A stretch of DNA of 64,000 bases from Adineta steineri (taxonomy: Eukaryota > Rotifera > Eurotatoria > Adinetida > Adinetidae): NCBI GenBank assembly GCA_905250115.1, contig CAJNOI010000051.1:124001-188000 (forward strand), given 5' to 3'. Of the stretch, positions 11,119 through 22,839 are shown in pieces (position 1 is the first letter of the stretch; each line of letters starts with the position of its first letter). The notes under the pieces were generated by a model that worked only from the letters and a program-made list of their open reading frames with translations, ran no database searches and was not told where the DNA came from. A program made the position numbers and the translations under genes.

Positions 11119-14100
11119 TCACAGTTTCAATGCTCGAACATCATCATTACGAAAATCCGTTCTAAATAAAAAAAAGAGCAAAATAAAAATCATTCGAAAT
11201 CACATTCAAATTCATTATAATTACCGTAAATTAAGAATTTGTCGTACTTCCGATGGAGTTAAACGCCAAGTAATTTTACCCGATGTTGGATCCCAATAAT
11301 CATGAATTTCTTTCAGCTAGAATAAACAATAATATTTATTAAAATAATTTCTTTATTGAATCTACTTTTTCAAGAGTAAGTAATGTTGCAATTTGTGTAA
11401 GACGTTGAAATTTATCACGAATAGGAAGGCTAGTAGCATTTGTTAAATATATCATTAATGATCGAACTTCTTTATCAAATTGAAGACCACCCAACTTAAA
11501 ACATATCACAAAAAATATACATAGAATTATTTCATTTAAAATAATATACAACATACTCGATTATAACCACATTTGAAAAGAACTTTTTCCCACATTGTAA
11601 CTATTTCATTTGCTGATGCACTTACCAATCGATCATAATTTGCTGTACTTAAAACACTCTAAAAATGAATAGTATATTATTCACAATAAACTAGTTCTAT
11701 TTTTCAAAGAATTAGCACTGATGCCAACATCGGCAAAAAGATCTTCGCGTAATCAGAAAATCGCGGGTGCCGAGGCTGACATTTCCAGCATCTCAGAGAA
11801 TGAATACAATCGAATTCAAAAGACGCAAACTATCATATTACTTTAAATTGAACAAATAATAAATCGACTTGTACAATAAAATTTTGTATAAATGGATCAT
11901 TAGCTTCAAATTGGGAAAATTCATCCTACAAGGAAAAGTCCAATTAAGAAAATAGAAATTATTTTCTTTTGTTTTACTTCAGATAATTTATGATTAACTG
12001 TTATATAAATATCCATAAGTGTTTTAATTCGAGGTTTTATTGCACTTGTAGATAATTGTTGGCAAGCAAGTTCAATTAAATCTTTAAAACGATTAGCAAC
12101 TGAATTCAATTCATTTAAACAACTCTAAAAAAAATAAATTCATTTCTTTTCAAAAATAAAATAAATAACAAAAATATTCTTACATCTATTTTTGTTTTAT
12201 TATGTTCATTTAATGTTAAACTTTTTTTTAATTCTTCATCAAGTAAATTTTTTAATGTATGTAAATTTCCATATGTTGTTTCAACATTATTAAATGTTGT
12301 TAAAAATATTTGTTTTAATTTTTCAATATCATTACCTTGTAATTTACCTAATTGAATACTTGATTGAATAACTGTATAGGCTTGTGATAAATCAAATCCA
12401 GATGGATAACCAGCTTTTAATCGTACATATAAATGTTCACGATAAACTGAATCAAGTATACTAACAGCATGATTTAACATAGCACATATACCTTCAACAT
12501 TTGCACTTGATGTTGATCGTCTATAGAAAAAAAGTTTCGGAAAAAAAGAAATTTTTTATAAAAGACTTACTTTAAACATTTTCGTAGAATAAAAAAAACA
12601 TCATCAACCATATTTGGTGAATCAATTATAATAGCTTTATAAATACTTTCACGCATAAAATAATCTTCAATTGTAATATATTGATTAATAAATGCATGTA
12701 ATATACGACTTAAACCCGATTGATTTACAAATTTTTCAATTTCTTTTAATTGTTGTAAACAAGCATCAGTTTTAACATTATCAACTAATGGATAAGCAGC
12801 TTCACAATCAGCATTTAAACGACGACGTATAAAACGTAAATATAATTCACAACTTGCATTGATTAATGTAATTTCAGCAAGAAAATCATCTAATTCACGT
12901 GGATCAGGTTTATCAGCTGACGATGAATCGGATTGATTTAAATTAGTTAATGTTGATGAATTTTGTATACGACGATATGTATTATCAAATTGACGTTTAG
13001 ATTTATATGAACTCATAGCATGTTCAACTTGTGTATCACAAGCAGATTGAAGCATTGAAACAAAATTAAATAATTTTCCATGACCTAATTAAAGAAAAGA
13101 TAATTACTAGAAGTGAATATGAATGAACAAGCTATTAACACAATCCCTCTAGGATTAAAATGTGAAATAGCTACCGTAACAGCAGTTAATAATGTTTCTC
13201 ACGATCCCAGCTCAACGTCTGCTATGAACTGTGATATAAATTATTACTAATTAATTCATAATGTCTGTAGGAAGGAGAGGGGCTGGATGGTGGATGCAAA
13301 TTTCTAACCCTAACACTTCAAGATTCCTTTTAGTTCGTGTTTTACAAAACATATATATTGGAAAGATCAAAGGTAAGAGTAATCAAGTAATCTTGATCAT
13401 ATGCAGATGACTCAACAGAAGATGATGAATCATATCTGAACGCCATGACAACATTGAATAACAATAATTTACCGTAATAAGTTTCAACAAGTGGTTGATA
13501 AGTTTCGACAATATCAGCAATATATTCAAATAAACTTGTTAAATAATCTGAATATAAAACTGGATAACGTTTATGATTAAATGGTATTTCTAAAGTTTTC
13601 TTTAACATTTGTTCTCCATGATTATTTATTTGTAAACAAAGATGTTTACAAAATTTTTGTAAACCAATTTGATGTAAATTTAAAAGTGGAAAGATTTTAA
13701 AAAACCGCATTGCTTCTGGTAAATGTCCGATTTCAACTGCTTGATCAAATTTAATATTTACAATTTGCTTTAATTTTTTTTCAGCTTCTTCAAGCGAAAG
13801 TAAAGCTTGATGAAGACCACTTCCTAGAAAAAAAATATAGTTTATTTTTTTGTTATCTTCAAAATTAAAATTTTAACCTTCAGCTGGATCATCACTTAAT
13901 TGAAGTGAAGTAGAATCAATATTTAAATATCGATGAATATGAGCAGCAGCCTAAGAAAAATATTTTTCTCAATCGAAAATATATATTATTTTATTTACTT
14001 GTTCATATTCTTCATCTTCTAAAGCTAATTTAACTCCATCTGTACATTTTTTTAAATCAATTATATCATTTGCTCGTCGTAAACAAGCAACAACATGTCT

Positions 14101-14533
14101 CTAAAAATATTCAAATTAATTAAATATAAGACCGACAAAAAAAAAGATGAATTAACTAACTTTTGTCACATCTAATTCTCGAACTTTCTTACTAATATTA
14201 TCAGCTAATGCAGCAGTAAATGTAATTGTATTTGATAAATTATGTGCATCTTGTGTTATAATTTGTATTGCTGGCCTTTAAAAACAAACAAAAAGATTTT
14301 TTCTGATTTATATTTCTTTTGTTAAAACAAACACTAAATTTTTAATTGATAACATTTGTTTTTCAATTGAATCTTGATTAGAAAGTAATACCGATAATTC
14401 ATCATTTAAAGTTTTCTTAAAAAATAAAATTTATTAGATATTTTAATCATATATATAGATATATAAATCATCATACTTCACGAGTATTGAGTGTTTCTAA
14501 TTCTTTTTCTAACAAATTTATATTTGTTAACAT
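11119..14533 (-). CDS. COG4: Conserved oligomeric Golgi complex subunit 4
   Basis: Subunit of the COG tether, which works in retrograde intra-Golgi vesicle trafficking as part of lobe A. The reading frame runs through about a dozen exons from ATG at 14533 ([20 protein letters not shown]). Family landmarks in order: [56 protein letters not shown]-like [36 protein letters not shown]-like [45 protein letters not shown]. The frame appears to stop just after LNLR. A donor at 11224 and a 43 bp exon (11119-11161) restore the conserved end [13 protein letters not shown], matching the family's DFRSEDIKRLRL type ending. Two introns (near 11659-11841 and 13090-13470) are unusually long. Confidence 0.95.
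11711..11815. repeat. GC-richer insert in a COG4 intron
   Basis: The 183 bp intron (11659-11841) contains a block with several CG dinucleotides (ATCTTCGCG, ATCGCGGGTGCCGAGG) unlike the surrounding AT-rich introns. It also has small inverted motifs (GCCAACATCGGC). It looks like an inserted element fragment. No target duplication was identified. Confidence 0.35.
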
Positions 14534-14712
14534 TTTTTTTGTTCTTTTGAAAAAATAAATTCAGATATTTAGCATTCAATATAATCAAAAAAATTTCTTT
14601 ATTGGAACAATTTTATCCAATAGAATCAAAGTATATATACTTATTCTTATGATTGGTTTTAGTTTGTGAAAGTTATTTCTTCATTTATTTATTCTAAACA
14701 AAATCTTTCGAA
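14534..14712. promoter_or_regulatory. Shared divergent promoter, COG4 and GATD3
   Basis: Only 179 bp separate the start codons of COG4 (-) and GATD3 (+), so the two genes must share a compact bidirectional promoter region. No clear TATA box in a sensible place was seen, which fits housekeeping genes. Confidence 0.5.
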
Positions 14713-15465
14713 ATGCTTCGAACAACAATTAGACAATTTTCATCAAAACCCACGTCTTTACGTAATGTAGCTGTTGTTCTTAGTGGTTGTGGAGTTTATG
14801 ATGGAAGTGAAATTCATGAAGCATCAGCATGTTTAGTTCATTTAAGTCGTCATTCAGCATCCGTACAGATATTTGCACCAGATATGCAACAAAAACATGT
14901 TATTAATCATTTAACTGGTGAAACAATGCCTGAAACACGTAATGTTCTTGTTGAAAGTGCTCGTATAGCGCGTGGTGGACAAAGTATTTCATCGCTTGAT
15001 AAACTTCAAGTTAATCAATTTCAAGCAATTATTTTACCGGGTGGATTTGGAGCAGCAAAAAATCTATCAACATTTGCTTTTGATGCTGATAAAATGACAA
15101 TTGATAAGAATTTAGAAAAAATTTTAAAAGATTTTCTTCATAGTAGAAAACCAATTGGAATGTGTTGTATTTCACCAGTTATAGCAGCAAAATTAATACG
15201 AAATGTTCAATTAACATTAGGAAAGATGAAAAATTTAAATGAAAATGATGCAAAAAATTTATTTCCTTATTCCGGCTCTGTATTAACTGCAAGACAAATG
15301 GGCGCTGATACACAAGAATGTGATATTAATGAAATATGTGTTGATGAACGTCATCGACTTGTTAGTACACCTGCATTTATGAAAAATGCTCCATTTCATG
15401 AAGTCTTTGATGGTATTGGACTTATGATTGAAAAAGTTATTCAAATGATCGGAACCACTAAATAA
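14713..15465 (+). CDS. GATD3: GATD3 / ES1 / ElbB-like DJ-1 superfamily protein
   Basis: Intronless 250-residue protein of the class I glutamine amidotransferase-like (DJ-1/PfpI) superfamily. Its bacterial relative is ElbB, for which glyoxalase activity has been reported. The first residues (MLRTTIRQFSSKP) look like a mitochondrial targeting peptide, as in animal ES1 proteins. Core motifs: VVLSGCGVYDGSEIHEA near residue 20, FQAIILPGGFGAAKNLSTFA at about 105-124, and the nucleophile-elbow region PIGMCCISPVIAAKL with the candidate Cys. Length is normal. Downstream RAB5IF starts after 135 bp and PRPF6 soon after that, all on the same strand. Confidence 0.92.
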   Translation: MLRTTIRQFSSKPTSLRNVAVVLSGCGVYDGSEIHEASACLVHLSRHSASVQIFAPDMQQKHVINHLTGETMPETRNVLVESARIARGGQSISSLDKLQVNQFQAIILPGGFGAAKNLSTFAFDADKMTIDKNLEKILKDFLHSRKPIGMCCISPVIAAKLIRNVQLTLGKMKNLNENDAKNLFPYSGSVLTARQMGADTQECDINEICVDERHRLVSTPAFMKNAPFHEVFDGIGLMIEKVIQMIGTTK

Positions 15466-15600
15466 AATCAATCTTTAATTCTCGATTAGGTTTTTTTTAG
15501 AGAAAAGAAAAAGAAGCAAAGATATTTTTAGATTGATACTGATTGGATTATATGCTTTTTCTTTTATAAATTTTAGATAATTTAATAATTAGTTTTATCA

Positions 15601-16218
15601 ATGAGTTCATCATCAGCAACAAGTGGAATGAATTCTTCAACATCACCTCGAAGTCCAACTCGATTAACTGCAACATCATCAGAACATGTATCGATGGCTT
15701 TTATTAAACGATGTCTTACACCAAAAGCAACATGGACACATAAAGTAAAATCCACATTTTATCAATTTTGATTTTAATTTGTTTTCTTTTTTTTAGGAAG
15801 AATTTCTTGATGCTGTCTATTGGCTTCGACAAGTTGTAAGCATTATTATTGGAATTATTGTTGGTATTTTATCTGTTAAAGGTTTTCTTGGCATTATAAC
15901 GTAACTATTTCTTAGATTTCTAAACAAAAAAAAGAAAGTAAATCTAATGGATTATTATAGATTTGGTATAATAAGTTCATTGATTGTTTTTATCTACGCA
16001 ACAAATTTTCAAAATGTTGATCCAGAAGAATATGGTGGCATTGTTGAAATAATAAAAGAAGGTTTTATGACTGCTTTTGCAACATTTCTTGTAAGAAAAA
16101 CAAAATCTTTGTTTTAATATTTTAAATTCATATTTTTTTTTATTTCTATATTAAGGTATCATGGATTGTGCTCTATTCGGCATTTCATGCTCCGGAATCT
16201 TCACTACCAACAATATAG
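15601..16218 (+). CDS. RAB5IF: RAB5IF / OPTI-like ER membrane protein
   Basis: Small membrane protein, 146 residues, in four exons: 15601-15744, 15797-15900, 15961-16090, 16156-16218, all GT-AG. Family core: KEEFLDAVYWLRQVVSIIIG, then GFLGI, a second hydrophobic segment, and EEYGGIVEIIKEGFMTAFA, which closely matches human RAB5IF (C20orf24), a relative of EMC6. In vertebrates this protein is described as part of the GEL multipass translocon machinery at the ER, and also as a respiratory supercomplex factor. A Ser/Thr-rich N-terminus precedes the core. A short TAATTAG acceptor-like sequence lies 10-15 bp before the ATG. Confidence 0.88.
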
Positions 16219-16292
16219 TTATAATATGTTGTCTAGTTTTTTTTTGTTTTATTAAACTTTATGATTTGTTCTTTAGGAAAAAAAAGCAATCT

Positions 16293-16307
16293 GATTTTCT
16301 TTTTCAG
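16293..16307 (+). promoter_or_regulatory. Splice-acceptor-like site before PRPF6
   Basis: TTTTCTTTTTCAG ends 16 bp before the PRPF6 ATG, yet the gap to RAB5IF is only 105 bp and has no obvious donor. It could accept a trans-spliced leader, known in bdelloid rotifers, or be the end of a very short 5' UTR intron. Inference. Confidence 0.4.
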
Positions 16308-16323
16308 ATAATTTTTTGAAAAA

Positions 16324-19300
16324 ATGGCAACAAAAAAACGAAATAAAGCTTTTATGGGTATGCCTGCTCCATTAGGTTATGTTCCTGGTCTTGGTCGTGG
16401 TGCAACTGGTTTCACAACTCGATCTGATATTGGTCCAGCTAGAGAAACAGGTGATATAAGTGATGAACGACATGCACCACCAAATAAACGTCGAGATGAA
16501 GATGATGATGAAGAAACAGATTTAAATGATTCAAATTTTGATGAAGAATATGGTTATGGTGGAAGTTTATTTAAAGTAAATTCAAATAAAATTTATTACA
16601 AAAATTATATAGAATTAATTTATTTCTGTTTAGAATGATCCATATGAAAAAGATGATGAAGAAGCTGATGAAATTTATGAATCAATTGATAAACGTATGG
16701 ATGAAAAACGTAAAGAACGAAGGTAAGAATAAAAATATTTTATTTAGAAAATGTAATGGTGTTTTTTTCTGGTATTTTATAGAGAACGTCGATTTCAAGA
16801 AGAAAATGAAAAATATCGTCAAGAACGACCAAAAATTCAACAACAATTTAGTGATCTTAAACGTAAATTAGCTGATGTAACAGCTGAAGAATGGATGAGT
16901 ATGCCAGAAGTTGGTGATGCTAGAAATAAACGTCAACGAAATCCAAGACAAGAAAAGTAATTTATTTTAATAAAGAAAATATTATATTGATTTTCTTTTC
17001 AATAGATATACACCTGTACCTGATTCGGTTCTTGCAAAAGCTGTTGCATCTACTGAACAAGCAAGTAGTATTGATCCACGTGAACAACGATATGGCGGTT
17101 TTGATACTCCAGCTTATGGAATGTCAACACCATCAACTGATATTGAAATGGTTAAAATTGGTGAAGCACGAAATACACTTGTAAAATTAAGATTAACACA
17201 GGTAAGAATATCACCTAGGATAATAAAATCCGATGGAAATTCACCTAAATTAAATATAATTCATTGAAATATTTTAGGCTTCTGATAGTATTACTGGACA
17301 AACGGTTGTTGATCCAAAAGGTTATTTAACTGATATGGCATCTATGTTACCATCATATGGTGGTGATATAAATGATGTTAAAAAAGCTCGATTATTATTG
17401 AAAAGTGTTCGAGAAACCAATCCATCTCATCCACCAGCATGGATTGCATCAGCACGTTTAGAAGAAGTTGTTGGTAAAGTTCAAGCAGCAAGAAATTTAA
17501 TTATGCGTGGAACAGAACATTGTCCAAAAAGTGAAGATATATGGTTAGAAGCTGCACGTTTAATGCCACTTGATTTAGCACGTGGAATTGTTACACATGC
17601 TGTTAGACATTTACCACAATCAGTTAAAATTTGGGTTAAAGCTGCTGATTTAGAACAAGAACCAAAAGCTAAAAAACAAGTTTTAAGACGAGCACTTGAA
17701 CAAGTACCCAATTCGGTTCGATTATGGAAAGCAGCAGTAGAATTAGAAGATGAAGATGATGCTAGAATTATGCTTAGTAGAGCTGTTGAATGTTGTCCAA
17801 CATCAGTTGATGTAAGTTATAATTATATTTAATTGATTTTCATATGTCATAGTAAACATATATCCAGAAGTACTATTCTATTGTTTTTTTCCTGATAGAA
17901 ATCTAATAATGAGAGATTCGTAATACACTGACTGACAACAAAAAAACTTGTTTTTGTTTATCTTTATCTGTGTCCATTAATTATTTAAAATAATCCGACA
18001 CTTTTATATCGTAATAGTAGAATGAAATATAAGCATTTAGTTTTAGAGTATGAGTATTAAGAATATGATTGCCAATAATAATCTCACAATGTGATTCAAT
18101 TAGAATCTTATTCTGTTCAAATAAAGTTCGATAGTTCAGTTTAACTTTCATATATTCAAATGATAGACTAATATTTACTATTTATTTTAGTTATGGTTAG
18201 CTTTAGCACGTCTTGAAACATATGAAAATGCACGACGTGTACTTAACAAAGCTCGTGAACATATTCCAACTGATCGACAAATTTGGATAATGGCTGCAAA
18301 ACTTGAAGAAGCCAATGGAAATAATGTTATGGTCGATCGTCTTATAGAGCGAGCTTTGGCTTCATTAACTGCAAATATGGTTGAAATTAATCGTGATCAT
18401 TGGATGAAAGATGCTGTTGATTGTGAAAAAGCTGGTTCTGTTCATACATGTCAAGCATTAATTCGTAATGTAATTGGTATTGGTATTGAAGATGAAGATC
18501 AATTAGAAACATGGATTGAAGATGCACAATCATGTCGAACTGAAGGTGCATATGAATGTGCACGTGCAATATATACTCACGCACGTAAATTTCATCCAAC
18601 AAAAAAAGTCTTATGGTTAGATGCAGCTGATTTTGAAAAAAAACATGGTACACGTGAACAACTTGAAGAACTTTTAACAACTGCTGTTGTTAGTTGTCCA
18701 AAAGCCGAAGTTTTATGGTTAATGTTAGCTAAAAGTAAATGGTTAGCTGGAAATGTTCCAGCAGCACGAGAAACTTTATCAGCTGGATTTCAGGTAAAAA
18801 TATTTTAGTTTTTGAATAAGAAAATTTATATATATATATATAAAATATTTATTTACATAGGCAAATCCAAATTCGGAAGAAATTTGGCTTGCAGCTGTTA
18901 AACTTGAATCAGAAAATAATGAATATACAAAAGCAATTAGTCTTTTAACAAAAGCTCGACTGTAAGAATTAATATTATATTTATTTTTTTTTCTAAAGAT
19001 CTATTTTATTTGTTTATTTATTTTCTAGTAATGCACCAACTGCTCGTGTTTATATGAAATCTGTTCGTTTATATTGGTGTTTAAATGATCTTTCAGCAGC
19101 TAAACAATTATTAGATGAAGCATTAAAAGCTTATGGTGATTTTCCAAAATTATGGATGATGAAAGGACAAATATTCGCTCAACATGGTCCAACTGGTTTT
19201 GAAGCAGCTCGAGAAGCATATTTAGAAGGAATTAAACGATGTCCAACAAGTATACCATTATGGTTACTTTTAATTCAATTAGAAATTGATAATGGGCAAT

Positions 19301-20232
19301 TAATTAAAGCTCGAGCTAATTTAGAAAAAGCTCGTTTACGTAATACAATGATACCAGAATTATGGTTAGCTAGTGTTCGATTAGAAGTCAATGCTGGCAA
19401 TGTACAACAAGCTAAAGTTATGCTTGCTCGAGGTTAGTTTTAATTACTTTTATTTTAAACAAAAAGAATAGATCAATCCATTGAGAACTTTTATAAATAT
19501 GATCGAATGTAATACAAGACAGAGAGTTGCGATTTTCACCGTTGATAAGAAGCATCGAAACTTGTATATGAATTTATTGATTGTCGCGAGCGTTCTATAA
19601 TCACCAGAGAAAGAGCAATAAAACTATGAAAAGATTTCATTTCTGACTGCAACTCTTGGGAAAATAGTTAGAGAAATATTTGCATACAAGTTTCGATGCG
19701 TGTCTCTATCGAAAGTTATTCAAAAATAATACTCACCTGCCGTTTATTTTGAAATGGACAGTAAAATAGATCGATTATTTACTTTATATTCTACAAAACT
19801 TTTGTTATTCTAGGTATGCAAGAATGTCCAGCAGCAGGTATACTTTGGGCTGAAGCAATATTTATGGAAGCACGTCCACAACGTAAATCAAAAAGTGTTG
19901 ATGCATTAAAAAAATGTGAACATGATCCATATGTATTAATGGCTGTATCAAAATTATTTTGGTCTGAACGTCGTATTGATAAAGCACGTGAATGGTTTAA
20001 TCGTACAATTAAATTAGAAACTGATATTGGTGATTGTTGGGCAGCATTTTATAAATTTGAATTAATACATGGAACTGAACAACAACAAATGGATATCAAA
20101 CAAAAATGTGTTAGTTTTGAACCAAGACATGGCGAATTATGGTGTCGTATTGCAAAAGATGTTAAAAATTGGAAATTAAAAACAGGCGATATTATAGAAT
20201 TATGTGCAACACAAATGCCACTACCTAATTAA
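16324..20232 (+). CDS. PRPF6: Pre-mRNA processing factor 6 (U5 snRNP, tri-snRNP)
   Basis: Core spliceosome protein that bridges U5 and U4/U6 snRNPs. Nine exons read from ATG 16324: 16324-16575, 16634-16722, 16783-16956, 17006-17201, 17278-17811, 18191-18793, 18861-18961, 19029-19432, 19814-20232. The N-terminal PRP1 domain is clear ([20 protein letters not shown], then [20 protein letters not shown]). The rest is a long array of HAT repeats with the typical W, A and P spacing (for example [45 protein letters not shown]). The C-terminus [18 protein letters not shown] is that of the family. Introns 5 and 8 are about 380 bp; intron 8 carries a dispersed repeat. Confidence 0.96.
19513..19800 (+). 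repeat. Dispersed repeat, copy in PRPF6 intron 8
   Basis: Begins GAGTTGCGATTTTCACC and includes GCATCGAAACTTGTAT, whose reverse complement (ATACAAGTTTCGATGC) recurs at 19686-19701, so the copy has inverted internal arms. The end, TATCGAAAGTTATTC then CGTTTATTTTGAAATGGACAG, closely matches the copy at 30.9-31.0 kb. A third, more decayed copy is in TXNDC5 intron 2. No coding capacity. Confidence 0.75.
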
Positions 20233-20328
20233 CCATTTATCTTTTTCTTTTATGTTTATGCCTTTGTGTATATGTGAAATAAATATAAAAACAAGGATCG
20301 AATCGTGATTATAAAATGAATTCTTTTT

Positions 20329-20670
20329 TCATTGATTAATATTAGCGAATGTTAAAATTTCATTTTGATATTCTTGAAAAAGTTTATTAAATCGACTTTG
20401 AGCTATATCAGTAGCAGTTGCGTCATTCTCAATGATTTTTAAAGCGTTCCATACTTCTTTATCAAAATTATTATCAGTTGGTGATGTATTTGATTGATTT
20501 ATTGATCCTTTTTCAACATAAATTCCTAATGCTTGTAATTCTATGATAACAACAAATATTGTTTTATTCATTGATGATTTCTCTATATGATTATTATAGT
20601 ATGGTTTTAATTTCATAATAGCTTCATTAAGTAATTTTATATTGGTATCAAATTCACTTGCAGAAGACAT
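20329..20670 (-). CDS. Small protein of unknown function
   Basis: A single-exon frame of 113 residues on the strand opposite PRPF6, tail to tail with it (96 bp between stop codons). It starts MSSASEFDTNIKLLNEAIMK and is acidic to neutral, predicted mostly helical, without a signal peptide, membrane segment or cysteine. Codon use resembles the neighbouring genes and the frame has no low-complexity bias, which favours a real gene. I do not recognise the family. It could be a small subunit of a larger complex. Confidence 0.55.
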   Translation of the reverse strand: MSSASEFDTNIKLLNEAIMKLKPYYNNHIEKSSMNKTIFVVIIELQALGIYVEKGSINQSNTSPTDNNFDKEVWNALKIIENDATATDIAQSRFNKLFQEYQNEILTFANINQ

Positions 20671-21513
20671 AATAAATAAACTTATATTTGTTGCTATGTA
20701 CGAAAAAAAACGAGGAAAAAATTTTTTTTTTTATAGATTTATATACGTTCGAATGTATTATATTAGTATCGATGTAATATGAAGAGTGTATTAACGAGAA
20801 GCAGAAAAGAATATTCGATAAAGATCATGTCATGTTAACGTATGAGGTCAAGCTTATCATAACAAGTATTAAGAAAATGTGAGCATTAATGTAAATATAC
20901 ATATATATCCTTTGAAAAGACAGAGTCTAATCATATTTCTTTATATATATATACATATATATAAGTCATTCCACGATTTTGAACGGTTACTCATTGAACG
21001 TAATAGTATAATACTCAATCATTTGATTCAATCATTAAAACCTTGGCGTTTTTTTTTCTTCTCATACATGCAAGTATGTGAAAAGAAAACAGTTGACAAG
21101 GTCATCTGATTAAAACAAACCGCGCTAAATATGTTTTTTTATTTCTCGATTAAATTCATTGTTGTTATATTTAATTGTTCAAAATCATTTGTTTTCTTTT
21201 TAATCTATTCGATCAAAAAAATATAGACTTTATTTTTTTCTCTTTTTTTTTTGTTCAGGTTCATTTCGTTGCTGTATTTATAAATCACCTTCAAATCAGT
21301 TCATATAATAGTTACAAGGAAAAAAAAGAGAGAAAGAGAAAGTAACGCATGCATATACACACACACAAAGACATGCGTGAACGAAAAAGAAAAGATGACA
21401 TAGCAAGAACAAATAATGAACGAGAATTTAGAATATTTTATTTTTCCTTTCTTTACAATAATAATCTGCCTATGGATAATGTTCGGTAAGATTTTTGTAG
21501 ATCATTGTATATT
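20671..21513. other. Intergenic stretch, no gene seen
   Basis: AT-rich, with TA-rich runs near 20940-20965 and an ACAC run near 21355-21368. No gene supported; the short frame at 20879-21109 has no family features. Confidence 0.55.
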
Positions 21514-21926
<413 letters not shown>

Positions 21927-22060
21927 GGTTCAAGTTTCTATTGAAACTATAAATAAAAAAAAGAACAATTCTGTTACGATGATCAATGAACATACATTTA
22001 CATTAACTCACTTTAAATTACGAAGACGACGAAGAGTGAAGCACAAATGAATGGACGCTC

Positions 22061-22070
22061 TATTTATATA
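22061..22070 (-). promoter_or_regulatory. TATA box of the dynein light chain gene
   Basis: Reads TATATAAATA on the minus strand. A start about 30 bp downstream would give a short non-coding first exon ending at the GTGAGT donor at 22011, so box, first exon and 5' UTR intron fit together. Confidence 0.6.
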
Positions 22071-22080
22071 AGTAACGGTG

Positions 22081-22115
22081 AGAGAGACAGAGAACGAGAG
22101 AGAGAGAGAGAAAGA
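22081..22115. repeat. GA-rich microsatellite
   Basis: Imperfect (GA)n run just upstream of the dynein light chain TATA box. GAGA tracts can act as promoter elements, but here that is only inference. Confidence 0.7.
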
Positions 22116-22839
22116 AACCTAATATCTTTTCGTACAATCGTTTGCACTCGCAGAGAGAAAGAGAGAAGAATAGACGAGCAACCTTTCAAACAACAAGCTA
22201 TGGAATAGGACAAACTAGCTTTACGTGTATACTATTGAGGCAATGGTTGCTAGGCAATGTGACCATGTTCTTGCTATAGGGAAGCGCGAACAAAATTGTA
22301 ATCGTTGTTAGTACTAGATGTCAGCACTTGTTGAGAAAGAACAAAAAAAAGCAATAATTGTAATGTGAAGCTATAAATAAGTATATATCATGTTATCATA
22401 AATATTTTTCGATGATTAATAGAAGAATTTATTAGAATGTATATAGCTTTTTCGTTTTTCATCGATAATAATTCAATCTATAAAGAAATAAATAAGCTTT
22501 TGTATATCAGACGCACAAAAGTAAATTAATTACTTAATATTTTACTGAAAAACTCTATTCCAATCTTGTAACAAAATCATATGACACGTCTGAGAAACTT
22601 TTTACGTTGATATATTTAATTTCATGTCAAAGATAATAAAATAAATTATTTATTTAATTTTTATTGATTAATCAATCATAATAAAAAAATATCATCTGCC
22701 TTTATAACGAGCCTCGATTTAATTAAATTTCTCTTGTCAAGTTGTTGTTCTTTCATTGAAATAGTTATAATAATTAACATAGATACTGTGTTGATTTGTA
22801 TTCCATAGAAACCGATCATAAAAACAAAAAATGCGATGA
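22116..22839. other. Intergenic, dynein light chain 5' side to GPCR 3' end
   Basis: No gene supported. The stretch 22230-22330 is less AT-rich than its surroundings but has no recognised motif. Confidence 0.5.

Noticed and set aside
13090..13470. Long COG4 intron suspected of hiding an extra exon
   Set aside because: The flanking exons join in phase ([15 protein letters not shown]) and match the family without extra residues; the intron content is not coding.
18387..18680. His/Leu-rich minus-strand frame
   Set aside because: Shadow of a PRPF6 HAT-repeat exon.
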